From positions 806,001-870,000 of the forward strand of contig NZ_CP154826.1 in the NCBI RefSeq assembly GCF_039613825.1: a stretch of DNA of 64,000 bases, read 5' to 3'. The notes beneath the pieces are model-generated. The model did not search any database. It worked only from the letters and a program-made list of their open reading frames with translations, and was not told where the DNA came from. Positions 24,890 through 32,919 of this stretch are shown here, piece after piece (the stretch's first letter is position 1; each line of letters begins with the position of its first letter). A program made the translations under genes and the position numbers. Source of the DNA: Diaminobutyricibacter sp. McL0608. Its GTDB lineage: Bacteria > Actinomycetota > Actinomycetes > Actinomycetales > Microbacteriaceae.

Positions 24890-25783
24890 ATGAGTGGCGG
24901 TCCGGAGGCGAGTGACACGCTCCGCAGCCTGAAGCGGATCTCCGATCCGACACGCGCGCGCATCCTCTCTCTAATCCTTGCCGGGGAGGGCGGGCGCGCT
25001 TCGGTGACCCGTCTCGCCGAGGAGCTCGACCTGACTCAGCCGACCGTCAGCCACCACCTGAAGGTGCTCCTCGACGACGGCCTGTTGCTGCGCGAACCCG
25101 AGGGGCGGCTCGTCTGGTACTCCGTCGTGCCCGATCAGATCGATCGCGTCTCGGAGCTGCTTCAGGAACCTGATGCAAGCACGCCGGCCGGTGCGGTTCT
25201 GGACCGGATCTCAGCCGACCTCGCCGAGCGCTTCGTCGGTGTTTTCGCACGAGAGACGGTGGAGCGTTACGTCCGCGAGAGCTACGGACTGCTCGCCGAC
25301 CAGTCCGGCATCACCCGCAATCTGGCGTCGCTCACGTCACACTTCGCCGCCGATCGGCTCAGTGCGCTGGCGCACCAGGATCACGTGGCGGGTGACCGAC
25401 CGGAGGTGCTGTTCGTCTGCGTGCAGAACGCCGGCCGGTCGCAGATGGCCGCGGCGATCCTCAAGCAGCTCGCCGGCGACCGGGTGCATGTGCGCACTGC
25501 GGGCTCCTCGCCGGTCGACGTGGTGCGACCGACCGTCGTCACAGCGCTGGATGAGATCGGGGTGCCGATCGCAGGCGAGTATCCGAAACCCCTCACCGAC
25601 GAGGTTGTGGGCGCGGCGGATGTGGTGGTCACGATGGGTTGCGGCGACGCCTGCCCCGTCTACCCGGGACGCCGCTACCTGGACTGGGACCTCGACGACC
25701 CGGCCGGGCAGCCCTTGTCGAAGGTGCGCGAGATCCGCGACGACATCGAATCCCGCGTGCGAGCGCTCCTCGCATCCCTCTGA
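24890..25783 (+). CDS. ArsR-type regulator fused to an arsenate reductase-like phosphatase domain
   Basis: 297 residues in three parts. Residues 1-95 are an ArsR winged helix (RISDPTRARILSLIL, TQPTVSHHLKVLLDDGLLL). About 100-160 is a three-helix segment found before some arsenate reductases. About 170-297 is a low-molecular-weight phosphatase/ArsC domain with P-loop CVQNAGRSQM (Cys177) and MGCGDACP (Cys251, Cys255). No cysteine pair is evident in the ArsR helix, so how arsenite is sensed is unclear. ATG 24890 is leaderless. The gene is followed by a stand-alone ArsC. One protein may both sense and reduce arsenate. Confidence 0.9.
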   Translation: MSGGPEASDTLRSLKRISDPTRARILSLILAGEGGRASVTRLAEELDLTQPTVSHHLKVLLDDGLLLREPEGRLVWYSVVPDQIDRVSELLQEPDASTPAGAVLDRISADLAERFVGVFARETVERYVRESYGLLADQSGITRNLASLTSHFAADRLSALAHQDHVAGDRPEVLFVCVQNAGRSQMAAAILKQLAGDRVHVRTAGSSPVDVVRPTVVTALDEIGVPIAGEYPKPLTDEVVGAADVVVTMGCGDACPVYPGRRYLDWDLDDPAGQPLSKVREIRDDIESRVRALLASL

Positions 25784-25784
25784 G

Positions 25785-25796
25785 TCAATGCATTGA
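25785..25796. promoter_or_regulatory. ArsR-like operator TCAATGCATTGA
   Basis: Perfect 12-bp palindrome of the TCAA...TTGA kind bound by actinobacterial ArsR proteins. It starts 2 nt after the fusion gene's stop and overlaps the -35 of the arsC promoter. Confidence 0.6.
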
Positions 25797-25821
25797 CAGT
25801 CATCTATGAGTTCGCCATACT
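25793..25821 (+). promoter_or_regulatory. Promoter of arsC
   Basis: TTGACA (25793-25798), 17 nt, CATACT (25816-25821). The -35 shares four bases with the ArsR-like palindrome, so repressor and polymerase would exclude each other. Confidence 0.65.
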
Positions 25822-25886
25822 TGAAGCATCGACGACGGTGAATGCGTGAGGTCATCGTCGAAACACAACCCTCCGGAGAAGCCGCA

Positions 25887-26297
25887 GTGTCTGACAAACC
25901 CACAGTCCTCTTCGTCTGCGTCCACAACGCCGGCCGTTCCCAGATGGCCGCGGGCTACATGCAGGCGCTCTCCGGTGGCAAGGTCCAGGTGCTTTCCGCA
26001 GGGTCGGAGCCGAAGGAGCAGATCAACCCGATCGCGATCCGGGCGATGGCCGAGGAGGGCATCGACATCGCGAACAATGTGCCAAAGATCCTGACGACGG
26101 AGGCAGTGCGGGACTCGGATGTCGTGATCACGATGGGCTGCGGCGACACCTGCCCGATCTTCCCCGGCAAGCGCTACGAGGACTGGGAGTTCGAAGACCC
26201 CGCCGGCAAGGACATCACGGTGGTGCGACGAGTGCGCGATGACATCAAGGTGCGTATCCAGGAGCTCCTGGCCGAAATCCTTCCGATCACCGCGTAG
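25887..26297 (+). CDS. arsC: Arsenate reductase, low-molecular-weight phosphatase family
   Basis: 136 residues, the normal length. P-loop CVHNAGRSQM with nucleophile Cys11, and MGCGDTCPIFPG with two more cysteines for disulfide relay. It reduces arsenate to arsenite, probably with mycothiol/mycoredoxin or thioredoxin. GTG 25887 is preferred: GGAG lies 8 nt upstream and the product begins SDKPTVLFVC as in homologues. It is clearly paralogous to the phosphatase half of the preceding fusion protein. No arsenite pump is seen in this window. Confidence 0.92.
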   Translation: MSDKPTVLFVCVHNAGRSQMAAGYMQALSGGKVQVLSAGSEPKEQINPIAIRAMAEEGIDIANNVPKILTTEAVRDSDVVITMGCGDTCPIFPGKRYEDWEFEDPAGKDITVVRRVRDDIKVRIQELLAEILPITA

Positions 26298-26303
26298 CGA
26301 GGA

Positions 26304-26885
26304 TCAGCGACGCACCCGGTAGCGCAGGTGAAGCACCCGGTCGCCCTGGACCACCGCCTCGGGATCCTCCAACAGGTGCTGAGCCTGGACCGATCCGAAG
26401 AAGGGCTTGCCCGACCCGAACACGACGGGTACGACGTCCATCCGCACCTCGTCGACCAGGCCCGCGGCGAACACCTGGCCACCGACGTCGCCGGCGGCGA
26501 CCTCGACGATGCGCTCACCCGCGAGCTCCTGCGCCTTGGCCACGGCCGCCTCGACGCCGTCGACGAAGTGAAACGGCGCCTCGGGGTCCCAGCCCGCAGG
26601 TCTCGACCGGTGCGTCACGACGACCACGTGTTCGACCCCGCCTGGAGGCGTCCCGTCCCAGCCGTCCGTCAGGTCGAAGACGTGGCGGCCGACGATCGTC
26701 ACCCCGATCTGGTCCCAGTACGGACGGGTGTAGTCGTAGGACGTCTGCGACACCTTCAACGCGCCGCTCTCGTCCAACGGGACGTCACCGCTGGTCAACC
26801 AGTCGAACAGAGGTCCGGGCTGGTCGTTCTCGTCCGCGACGAAGCCGTCCAAAGACACCGAGCTGTACATGACCACCGTGCCCAC
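26304..26885 (-). CDS. Dihydrofolate reductase/RibD C-terminal family protein
   Basis: 193 residues, cytosolic, NADPH-binding RibD_C fold: YSSVSLDGFVADENDQPG at the start, VTIVGRHVFDLTDGW, and AAGDVGGQVFAAGLVDEVRMDVVPVVFGSG near the C-terminus. The start is GTG 26885, preceded by AGGAGG; an ATG at 26921 would overlap the ribosome site. Substrate is unknown; these proteins are rarely true dihydrofolate reductases. It follows the lipoprotein gene by 36 nt on the same strand and converges with arsC, 6 nt away. Confidence 0.85.
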   Translation of the reverse strand: MGTVVMYSSVSLDGFVADENDQPGPLFDWLTSGDVPLDESGALKVSQTSYDYTRPYWDQIGVTIVGRHVFDLTDGWDGTPPGGVEHVVVVTHRSRPAGWDPEAPFHFVDGVEAAVAKAQELAGERIVEVAAGDVGGQVFAAGLVDEVRMDVVPVVFGSGKPFFGSVQAQHLLEDPEAVVQGDRVLHLRYRVRR

Positions 26886-26921
26886 GGGGTCCTCCTTTGC
26901 TGTGGGTTGTTCGCCTGACAT

Positions 26922-27536
26922 TCAGCCGAACAGGATCGTCAAGAGCCTCGGTGTGTAATTCTCAGGTCCGGCGTTGTTCCAGTCCGAGGCGAGCCAGATG
27001 CCCTTCCCGAGGAACTGTGACTCGCCGATCGACACTCCGGTGTGAGAGTCGTTCGTCAGGCACCACTGGCCACCGTACTCAGAGCTGCACGACCAGCCAA
27101 GTTCCTGCAGCCTGGCGAGCGCGGCTTGCTGCGTCGCGGCATCGACGTGACGCAGTTGAGTGGTGAGGAACGTGGTGCTGGGGCCGGCGGGAGGAGCCCA
27201 ATCGCAGATCATGCCTGGATCGGTCGACAGCATGCCCGCCAGTGTCGGGTCGTACGTGCCGTAACCACTCGCGACAGGTCGCGATGTGCCCGGCCCCGAC
27301 TTCCAAGCCGGGTTGAGCACCAATGAACCATCCGGTGAGACGAACGACTTCTGGCCGGAGAAGAGCACGTCGCAGTTGGCCGGCAGTCCATCGACGACAT
27401 TCGGCGTTGTGGCAGGCGCGGGCGCGCTCGCCGGGTTCGAGGCCCTGGATGGGGTCGGCGCGCCTGCGGCCGGTGCACTGCAACCGGAAAGAGCGAGAAC
27501 TGCGATGCAGAGAATGACGGACGTGGCGCGTTTCAC
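26922..27536 (-). CDS. Hypothetical lipoprotein
   Basis: 204 residues, exported and lipid-anchored: signal peptide ending in LSGC (Cys19), then a Pro/Ala/Ser-rich linker to about residue 45. The mature domain has six cysteines (CDVLFS, ICDWAP, CSSEYGGQWCL among them) that could form disulfides, but I do not recognise the fold. GTG 27536 lies 7 nt after TAATGT (27544-27549, minus strand), so the transcript is probably leaderless. Confidence 0.8.
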   Translation of the reverse strand: MKRATSVILCIAVLALSGCSAPAAGAPTPSRASNPASAPAPATTPNVVDGLPANCDVLFSGQKSFVSPDGSLVLNPAWKSGPGTSRPVASGYGTYDPTLAGMLSTDPGMICDWAPPAGPSTTFLTTQLRHVDAATQQAALARLQELGWSCSSEYGGQWCLTNDSHTGVSIGESQFLGKGIWLASDWNNAGPENYTPRLLTILFG

Positions 27537-27592
27537 ACCGATGACATTAGCGGTAGACGACAGCCCTCGCCGCGCTCTATAAGGTTGCGATC

Positions 27593-28564
27593 ATGACTGT
27601 CGAATCACCGAACCTCATTTGGCGCCCGATGGCTGTATCCGACGGCGCGGCGATGGCCGACCTCCTGAATGCGATCGACGCGGAGGACCACGTCTGGGGG
27701 CAGTACACCGTGGAAGACGCGACCGAGGAGCTGGACTCACCGGTCGACGACCTCCCGACGTCCACTCTGGCGGTGTTCGACGGCGCGACGATGCTCGGCT
27801 TCTCGGCGGTCCACTACAAGCCGACAGCCGAGATCGTCCACCGGGTGCACGCGGCGGGCGCTGTCCGCCCCACGCATCGTCGCCAGGGACTCGGGACGAA
27901 GCTCATGCAGCACGGGCTGGCGACCGCCGAGGCGCTGCACGCACTGCATCACCCCACGCTCCAACTGGTCGTCGAATCCGTCTACGGCGAGCACGTTGAC
28001 GGGGCCGTCGCGCTGTATCGCGCGGCAGGCATGACGGCGACGAAGTGGAGCCGGCACATGAGGCATCCGCTCGGCACTGCCATTCCGGACGCTCCTATCC
28101 CCGACGGCCTGCGGATCGAGGGCTACACGGCCGAGACCGACGAGGAATTCCGCGCGGTCCGCAACGACGCCGCCCAGGACGTGGGCAGGTCGCAGCTGAG
28201 CGCCGAGGAGTGGAAGGTCTGGGCCGTGAACGCGAGCTTCCGGCCCGAGTTGAGCTTTCTGCTCCGTGACGTCGAGACCGGAACGGCGGCCGGGGTCATC
28301 CTGGTCGTCTCGTGGGAGGCGGAAACGGTGGCGACCGGCATCCGTGACGCTTACTTCCGGGTCATCGCCACGCGGCCCGCGTACGAGGAGCGCGGGGTGG
28401 CCGAAGCCCTGATCTCACACACGCTTCGGGCGGCGCAGGACCAGGGGTACGGACGGGCCAGCCTCAGGGTCGACGCCGATGGTTCGAGCAAAGAGTTCGG
28501 AGTCTATGAGAGTGCCGGGTTCGTCACCCAGGACACTCAGGTCCACTACTGCATCGAACTCTGA
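27593..28564 (+). CDS. GNAT family protein with two acetyltransferase domains
   Basis: 323 residues. The N-terminal GNAT domain (about 5-160) has the acetyl-CoA loop RRQGLGTKLMQ; the C-terminal one (about 170-320) has YEERGVAEALI, a degenerate loop. Tandem-GNAT proteins of this size include mycothiol synthase (MshD), but the sequence is not close enough to claim that. TAAGGT (27580-27585) ends 7 nt before ATG 27593: leaderless. Monocistronic; acceptor unknown. Confidence 0.87.
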   Translation: MTVESPNLIWRPMAVSDGAAMADLLNAIDAEDHVWGQYTVEDATEELDSPVDDLPTSTLAVFDGATMLGFSAVHYKPTAEIVHRVHAAGAVRPTHRRQGLGTKLMQHGLATAEALHALHHPTLQLVVESVYGEHVDGAVALYRAAGMTATKWSRHMRHPLGTAIPDAPIPDGLRIEGYTAETDEEFRAVRNDAAQDVGRSQLSAEEWKVWAVNASFRPELSFLLRDVETGTAAGVILVVSWEAETVATGIRDAYFRVIATRPAYEERGVAEALISHTLRAAQDQGYGRASLRVDADGSSKEFGVYESAGFVTQDTQVHYCIEL

Positions 28565-28576
28565 CGCGCAAAAAAT

Positions 28577-28664
28577 TGGCGGAGAATGGGGGATTCGAAC
28601 CCCCGAGGGCTTGCACCCAACACGCTTTCCAAGCGTGCGCCATAGGCCACTAGGCGAATTCTCC
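28577..28664 (-). tRNA. tRNA-Ser (anticodon GGA)
   Basis: 88 nt with encoded CCA. Acceptor stem GGAGAAT/ATTCTCC, anticodon stem-loop GCTTGGAAAGC with GGA, a long variable arm of type II tRNA, and T-loop GGTTCGAATCC. A T6 run follows on the minus strand (28570-28575) as terminator. Confidence 0.96.
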
Positions 28665-28708
28665 TGGCTGGCGTATTCCTCGTTATCGAAGAACGGCCAC
28701 GAAGCATC

Positions 28709-29272
28709 CTACCTGCTCAGACGGGTGCCTCGCGCCGCCTGGGTGCGCCCCACCCACCAGAAGGCCAGCGCGATCAGCCCGATCACGACCATCGTGCCGA
28801 TCCAGGCGAGTGCCACGAGCATCCCGAGCCTGTCGATGCGTTGTTCGGTCGGAATCAGCGACTGGGCGCCCATCACGACCCGGTCGCCGCTTCTGACTTC
28901 GACGGTCGCGAACCTCAGGCCGGGTCGCGGCTGCCACGTGACATGGTTCGATCCGTCGGATGCTGCGGCCCGGATCACTCCGGCCGGTGGCGCGGCGAGG
29001 TGGCCGTCCAGGTAGCCGTTGCCGGCGATCGGATGCCCACCCGAGTCGTACACGACCACGAACGGGGCGAGGCTGGCGGCGATGTCGACGCGGGGGAGCC
29101 CGTCGAGGGTCGCGGTGGAACCGGAAGCCAGATCGCTGGCGACCTGTGTGGAGAGCTGCGCACCCACCTGGTCCGCGCCCTGCCGCTCGAGCTGCTGGGC
29201 GACCACGTAGACGGTTCCGAGCGTGAGCGTCGCGACGACGACTCCGATGATCCAGGCTGCGAGGCGGTTCAT
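28709..29272 (-). CDS. Hypothetical membrane protein with an extracytoplasmic domain
   Basis: 187 residues. Helix 1 (about 5-27, LAAWIIGVVVATLTLGTVYVV) and helix 2 (about 153-175, LVALAWIGTMVVIGLIALAFWW) flank an external domain of 120 residues. This is the layout of a membrane sensor without any output domain; VVYDSGGHPIAGNGYLDG hints at a dCache/PAS-like strand set. ATG 29272 is chosen because the segment upstream is only basic filler. Family not recognised. Confidence 0.75.
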   Translation of the reverse strand: MNRLAAWIIGVVVATLTLGTVYVVAQQLERQGADQVGAQLSTQVASDLASGSTATLDGLPRVDIAASLAPFVVVYDSGGHPIAGNGYLDGHLAAPPAGVIRAAASDGSNHVTWQPRPGLRFATVEVRSGDRVVMGAQSLIPTEQRIDRLGMLVALAWIGTMVVIGLIALAFWWVGRTQAARGTRLSR

Positions 29273-29341
29273 GCCCCGAAAACTACGCCTCTGGCGGTCG
29301 CGCGGCATCAGTCGCTCGGATGATTGGGTAAACTGGTCGAC

Positions 29342-29431
29342 GGCTCCTCACGTGGCGCCATCCAGGCCAACTCCCCCAGGACGGAAACGTAGCAAGGGTA
29401 ACCGGGCTCTGGCGGGTGCGTGAGGGGTCTT
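29342..29431 (+). ncRNA. ffs: Signal recognition particle RNA (small bacterial type, 4.5S)
   Basis: A single long hairpin: GGCTCCTCACG at the 5' end pairs with CGTGAGGGGTC at the 3' end. The apical part CAGGACGGAAACGTAGCAAGG carries the GGAA tetraloop and the asymmetric loop bound by Ffh. TAAACT (29329-29334) serves as -10 and TCTTTTT (29429 on) ends transcription. Ends are approximate. Confidence 0.9.
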
Positions 29432-29509
29432 TTTCGTCTGTGGATAGCGCCCATCGCCCGCGCTCCCGACGGTAGGTTTGAAGAACACCCGCCGAGCACT
29501 GGAGGCCAG

Positions 29510-29539
29510 ATGGCTGACGCGATCGAGAAGGCCGACTGA
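29510..29539 (+). CDS. Nine-codon ORF directly upstream of pta
   Basis: ATG 29510 with TGGAGG upstream, nine sense codons (MADAIEKAD) and TGA at 29537-29539, in the same frame as pta whose GTG lies 3 nt further. TAGGTT (29473-29478) may be the -10. It could feed ribosomes to pta by termination-reinitiation, since pta has only a distant GAGAAGG as its own site. It could also be chance. Confidence 0.35.
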   Translation: MADAIEKAD

Positions 29540-29542
29540 CCG

Positions 29543-31651
29543 GTGTCGCACTCGATCTACATCACGTCGGCTGAGGGCAACACCGGCAAGTCGACGGTGG
29601 CCGTCGGGGTCCTGGAACTGCTCTCGCGTTCTGTCGGTCGCGTCGGGGTCTTCCGTCCCATCGCCCGTTCGACGACGGAGCGCGACTACGTCCTCGAACT
29701 GCTTCTCGAGCGCGCGACGGCGCCCGCCGACTACGACGAGAGCATCGGCGTCACGTACGACGACGTCCATGCCGATCCCGACGCGGCGCTCTCCACGATC
29801 ATCCAGCGATTCCATGCCGTCGAAGCGCGCTGTGACGCAGTCGTCGTGCTTGGCTCCGACTTCACCGATGTGAGCAGCCCGACCGAGCTCGGCTACAACG
29901 CTCGTATCGCTGCCAACCTCGGCGCACCCGTCCTGCTCGTGCTCGGCGGGCGCACCGGGCAGGGCCGCGGCGAACGCCTGGGGCAGGCCGATCCTCGTCC
30001 GGCCGACGACCTCCGGCAGCTCGCCGAGATCGCTCGCGCCGAACTCAAGGCCGAACACGCGGCGCTCCTCGCCGTGATCGTGAACCGGGCGGATGCAGAC
30101 CACACCGGCGAGATCATCGAAGCCGTGCGCGGCACGGTACCGGCCTCGACGATGGTGTGGGCGGTCCCCGAAGACCCCTATCTCGTCGCACCGAGCATGC
30201 GGTCCATCCTCGACGCGATAGACGGCACGCTCGTGTCGGGCGACGAAGAGCTTCTCGCTCGTGAAGCTCTCGGTGTGGTGGTCGCCGGCATGTCGATGGT
30301 CAACGTGCTTCCTCGCCTGATCGAAAGCGCAGTCATCGTCATTCCGGGCGATCGGGTCGAGACGCTCCTGGCCGTGCTCATGGCGAACGCCTCTGGCACC
30401 TTCCCCTCGGTGGCGGGCATCGTCCTGAACGGCGGATTCGACCTGCCTGAGCCGATCACGCGGCTCATCGACGGGCTGCGTTCGACACTCCCTGTCATCT
30501 CCACCGACCTGGGCACCTACGAGACGACGGTCCGCATCACGAACGCGCGTGGGCGTCTCGCAGCGGATTCACAGCGCAAGTACGACACGGCACTGGCGCT
30601 CTTCGAACGCAACGTGGACGGCATCGACCTTCTCGAGCGACTCGATGTCAGCCGCTCGAACGTGGTCACTCCGCTGATGTTCGAGTACGACCTGCTGGAG
30701 CGGGCTCGAGCGGCGAACAAGCACATCGTCCTCCCTGAGGGCGACGACGACCGCATCCTCCGCGCGGCCGCGACCCTTCTGTCGCGCGGCGTTGCTCGTC
30801 TGACGATTCTCGGCGAGCCCTTCGAGGTACGGTCGCGTGCGATCGCTCTCGGACTGGACGTCTCGGCCGCCGAGGTCGTCAGCCCGTTCGACGACGTGCT
30901 TCGCCATCGCTTCGCGCAGGAATACGCTCGGCTGCGCGCGCACAAGGGGATCACGATCGACCAGGCTGCGGACACGGTCACGGATTCGTCCTACTTCGGC
31001 ACGATGATGGTCCAGCTCGGGCTCGCCGACGGGATGGTCTCCGGCGCCGCCCACACCACCGCGCACACGATCCGTCCCGCGTTCGAGATCATCAAGACCC
31101 GACCGGATGTCTCGGTGGTCTCGAGTGTGTTCCTGATGGCTCTCGCAGACCGGGTACTGGTCTACGGTGACTGCGCGGTGATCCCGGATCCGACAGCGAC
31201 GCAGCTGGCCGACATCGCCATCTCGTCGGCCGAGACGGCCGCGCAGTTCGGCATCGAACCACGTGTGGCCATGCTGTCGTACTCCACCGGGGAATCGGGT
31301 TCCGGAGCCGATGTCGACAAGGTCAGGGAAGCGACGGCGCTGGTCCGGCAGCGCAATCCGTTCCTCCCCGTCGAGGGTCCGATCCAGTACGACGCCGCAG
31401 CCGATGCGGCGGTCGCGGCCTCGAAGCTGCCGCAGTCCGACGTCGCCGGTCGCGCCACGGTGTTCATCTTCCCCGATCTCAACACGGGCAATAACACCTA
31501 CAAAGCGGTCCAGCGCAGTGCGGGCGCGGTAGCGATCGGCCCGGTGCTGCAAGGTCTGCGCAAACCCATCAACGACCTGTCCCGTGGAGCTCTCGTCGAC
31601 GACATCGTGAACACTGTGGCCATCACGGCGATCCAGGCGGAGCTCGCATGA
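29543..31651 (+). CDS. pta: Phosphate acetyltransferase
   Basis: 702 residues, the long two-domain form. The N-terminal P-loop/BioD-like region starts IYITSAEGNTGKSTVAVGVLE; a DRTGG-like middle follows; the C-terminal PTA_PTB catalytic domain (about 380-700) contains VLPEGDDDRILRAA and SYSTGESGSGADVDKVREA. It interconverts acetyl-CoA and acetyl-phosphate. GTG 29543 gives an N-terminus matching homologues. It overlaps ackA by ATGA, the standard pta-ackA operon for acetate overflow and acetyl-phosphate synthesis. Confidence 0.95.
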   Translation: MSHSIYITSAEGNTGKSTVAVGVLELLSRSVGRVGVFRPIARSTTERDYVLELLLERATAPADYDESIGVTYDDVHADPDAALSTIIQRFHAVEARCDAVVVLGSDFTDVSSPTELGYNARIAANLGAPVLLVLGGRTGQGRGERLGQADPRPADDLRQLAEIARAELKAEHAALLAVIVNRADADHTGEIIEAVRGTVPASTMVWAVPEDPYLVAPSMRSILDAIDGTLVSGDEELLAREALGVVVAGMSMVNVLPRLIESAVIVIPGDRVETLLAVLMANASGTFPSVAGIVLNGGFDLPEPITRLIDGLRSTLPVISTDLGTYETTVRITNARGRLAADSQRKYDTALALFERNVDGIDLLERLDVSRSNVVTPLMFEYDLLERARAANKHIVLPEGDDDRILRAAATLLSRGVARLTILGEPFEVRSRAIALGLDVSAAEVVSPFDDVLRHRFAQEYARLRAHKGITIDQAADTVTDSSYFGTMMVQLGLADGMVSGAAHTTAHTIRPAFEIIKTRPDVSVVSSVFLMALADRVLVYGDCAVIPDPTATQLADIAISSAETAAQFGIEPRVAMLSYSTGESGSGADVDKVREATALVRQRNPFLPVEGPIQYDAAADAAVAASKLPQSDVAGRATVFIFPDLNTGNNTYKAVQRSAGAVAIGPVLQGLRKPINDLSRGALVDDIVNTVAITAIQAELA

Positions 31652-32835
31652 GTACGATCCTGGTCATCAACAGCGGCTCATCGTCGTTCAAGTACCAGCT
31701 GATCGACATGGAGTCGGAAGAGGCCGTCGCGAGCGGCCTGGTGGAGCGGATCGGCGAATCATCCGGGCACACCACGCATCGTGGGCCGTCAGGCACGAGC
31801 GAGCGCACGCTCGAGATCCCCGATCACACGGCAGGTTTCCGCGCCATGCTCGACGCCTTCGCCCAGAGCGGGCCAGCACTCGACGCCGAACCTCCGATCG
31901 CCGTCGGCCACCGCGTCGTTCACGGCGGCAAGCGATTCTTCGAACCCACCGTTGTCACGCCGCTCGTCGAGCTCAACATCGAAGACCTGTCCGATCTGGC
32001 GCCCTTGCACAACCCGGCGAACCTCGAAGGGATCCGGGCTGCCAAGAAAGCGTTCCCCGATGTTCCCCATGTCGCCGTCTTCGACACAGCATTCCACCAG
32101 ACACTCGCACCGGCCGCCTACACCTATGCGATCGACGCCGACCTTGCCGAACGGTACCGCGTGCGACGCTACGGCTTCCACGGAACCAGCCACAAGTACG
32201 TCTCCGAAGAAGCGGCCCGGTTCCTCGGGAGACCGCTCGCCGCGCTGAAGCAGATCGTGCTTCACCTCGGAAACGGGGCATCGGCCTGCGCGGTCGACGG
32301 CGGTCGATCGGTCGACACGTCGATGGGCATGACCCCGCTCGAAGGCCTGGTGATGGGTTCGCGATCCGGCGACATCGACCCCGCGGTGCTTCTCCACCTC
32401 AGCCGCAGGGCCGCGCTCACCACCGACGGGCTCGATGAGCTGCTCAACCGGCGCAGCGGGCTGGTCGGGCTGGCGGGCCGCGGCGACATGCGCGACGTGA
32501 CGGGCGCTGCCGCCCAGGGCGACGCATCCGCCGAGCTCGCACTCGCGACCTACCTGCACCGGCTGAAGCACTACATCGGCGCCTACTTCGCGATCCTCGG
32601 TGGGCTCGACGTGATCAGCTTCACGGCCGGTGTCGGGGAGAATAGCGCGATCGTCAGGGCCGGCGCCGTCGAAGGGCTCGAGCCGCTCGGCATCGAGCTG
32701 GACCCCGAGCGGAACGCGGAACGGTCGCGAGACGCGCGGAAGATCTCGACAGACGAGTCGCCCGTCACCGTCCTCGTCATCCCGACCGACGAAGAACTCG
32801 AGATCGCGCGACAGACCCGAGCCGCCATTTCCTGA
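31648..32835 (+). CDS. ackA: Acetate kinase
   Basis: 395 residues, ASKHA fold. N-terminal VINSGSSSFKYQLI (phosphate 1), VHGGKRFFEP, YGFHGTSHKYVSEEAARFLG, and HLGNGASACAVDGGRSVDTSMG (phosphate 2) are all intact. Forms ATP and acetate from acetyl-phosphate, or the reverse. Starts within the pta stop codon (ATGA). With acs at the right end, the window carries both the low- and high-affinity acetate pathways. A GC-rich hairpin follows at 32851-32866. Confidence 0.96.
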   Translation: MSTILVINSGSSSFKYQLIDMESEEAVASGLVERIGESSGHTTHRGPSGTSERTLEIPDHTAGFRAMLDAFAQSGPALDAEPPIAVGHRVVHGGKRFFEPTVVTPLVELNIEDLSDLAPLHNPANLEGIRAAKKAFPDVPHVAVFDTAFHQTLAPAAYTYAIDADLAERYRVRRYGFHGTSHKYVSEEAARFLGRPLAALKQIVLHLGNGASACAVDGGRSVDTSMGMTPLEGLVMGSRSGDIDPAVLLHLSRRAALTTDGLDELLNRRSGLVGLAGRGDMRDVTGAAAQGDASAELALATYLHRLKHYIGAYFAILGGLDVISFTAGVGENSAIVRAGAVEGLEPLGIELDPERNAERSRDARKISTDESPVTVLVIPTDEELEIARQTRAAIS

Positions 32836-32850
32836 GCCGCTCCCGCCCCA

Positions 32851-32866
32851 GCGCCGATCGCGGCGC
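32851..32866. terminator. Hairpin after ackA
   Basis: GCGCCG-ATCG-CGGCGC, a perfect stem 16 nt after the ackA stop, without a T-run. It may end or stabilise the pta-ackA message. Confidence 0.4.
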
Positions 32867-32872
32867 GTGCAC

Positions 32873-32901
32873 TTCCCGGCACTTCCGCAGAAGCTCATAC
32901 T
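32873..32901 (+). promoter_or_regulatory. Putative promoter of BAAT-like gene A
   Basis: TTCCCG (32873-32878), 17 nt, CATACT (32896-32901), 18 nt before ATG 32920. The same elements and distances precede gene B at 34219-34247, so the promoter was duplicated with the gene and has been kept. Confidence 0.45.
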
Positions 32902-32919
32902 GGGAGCTGTGGTGCTCTG

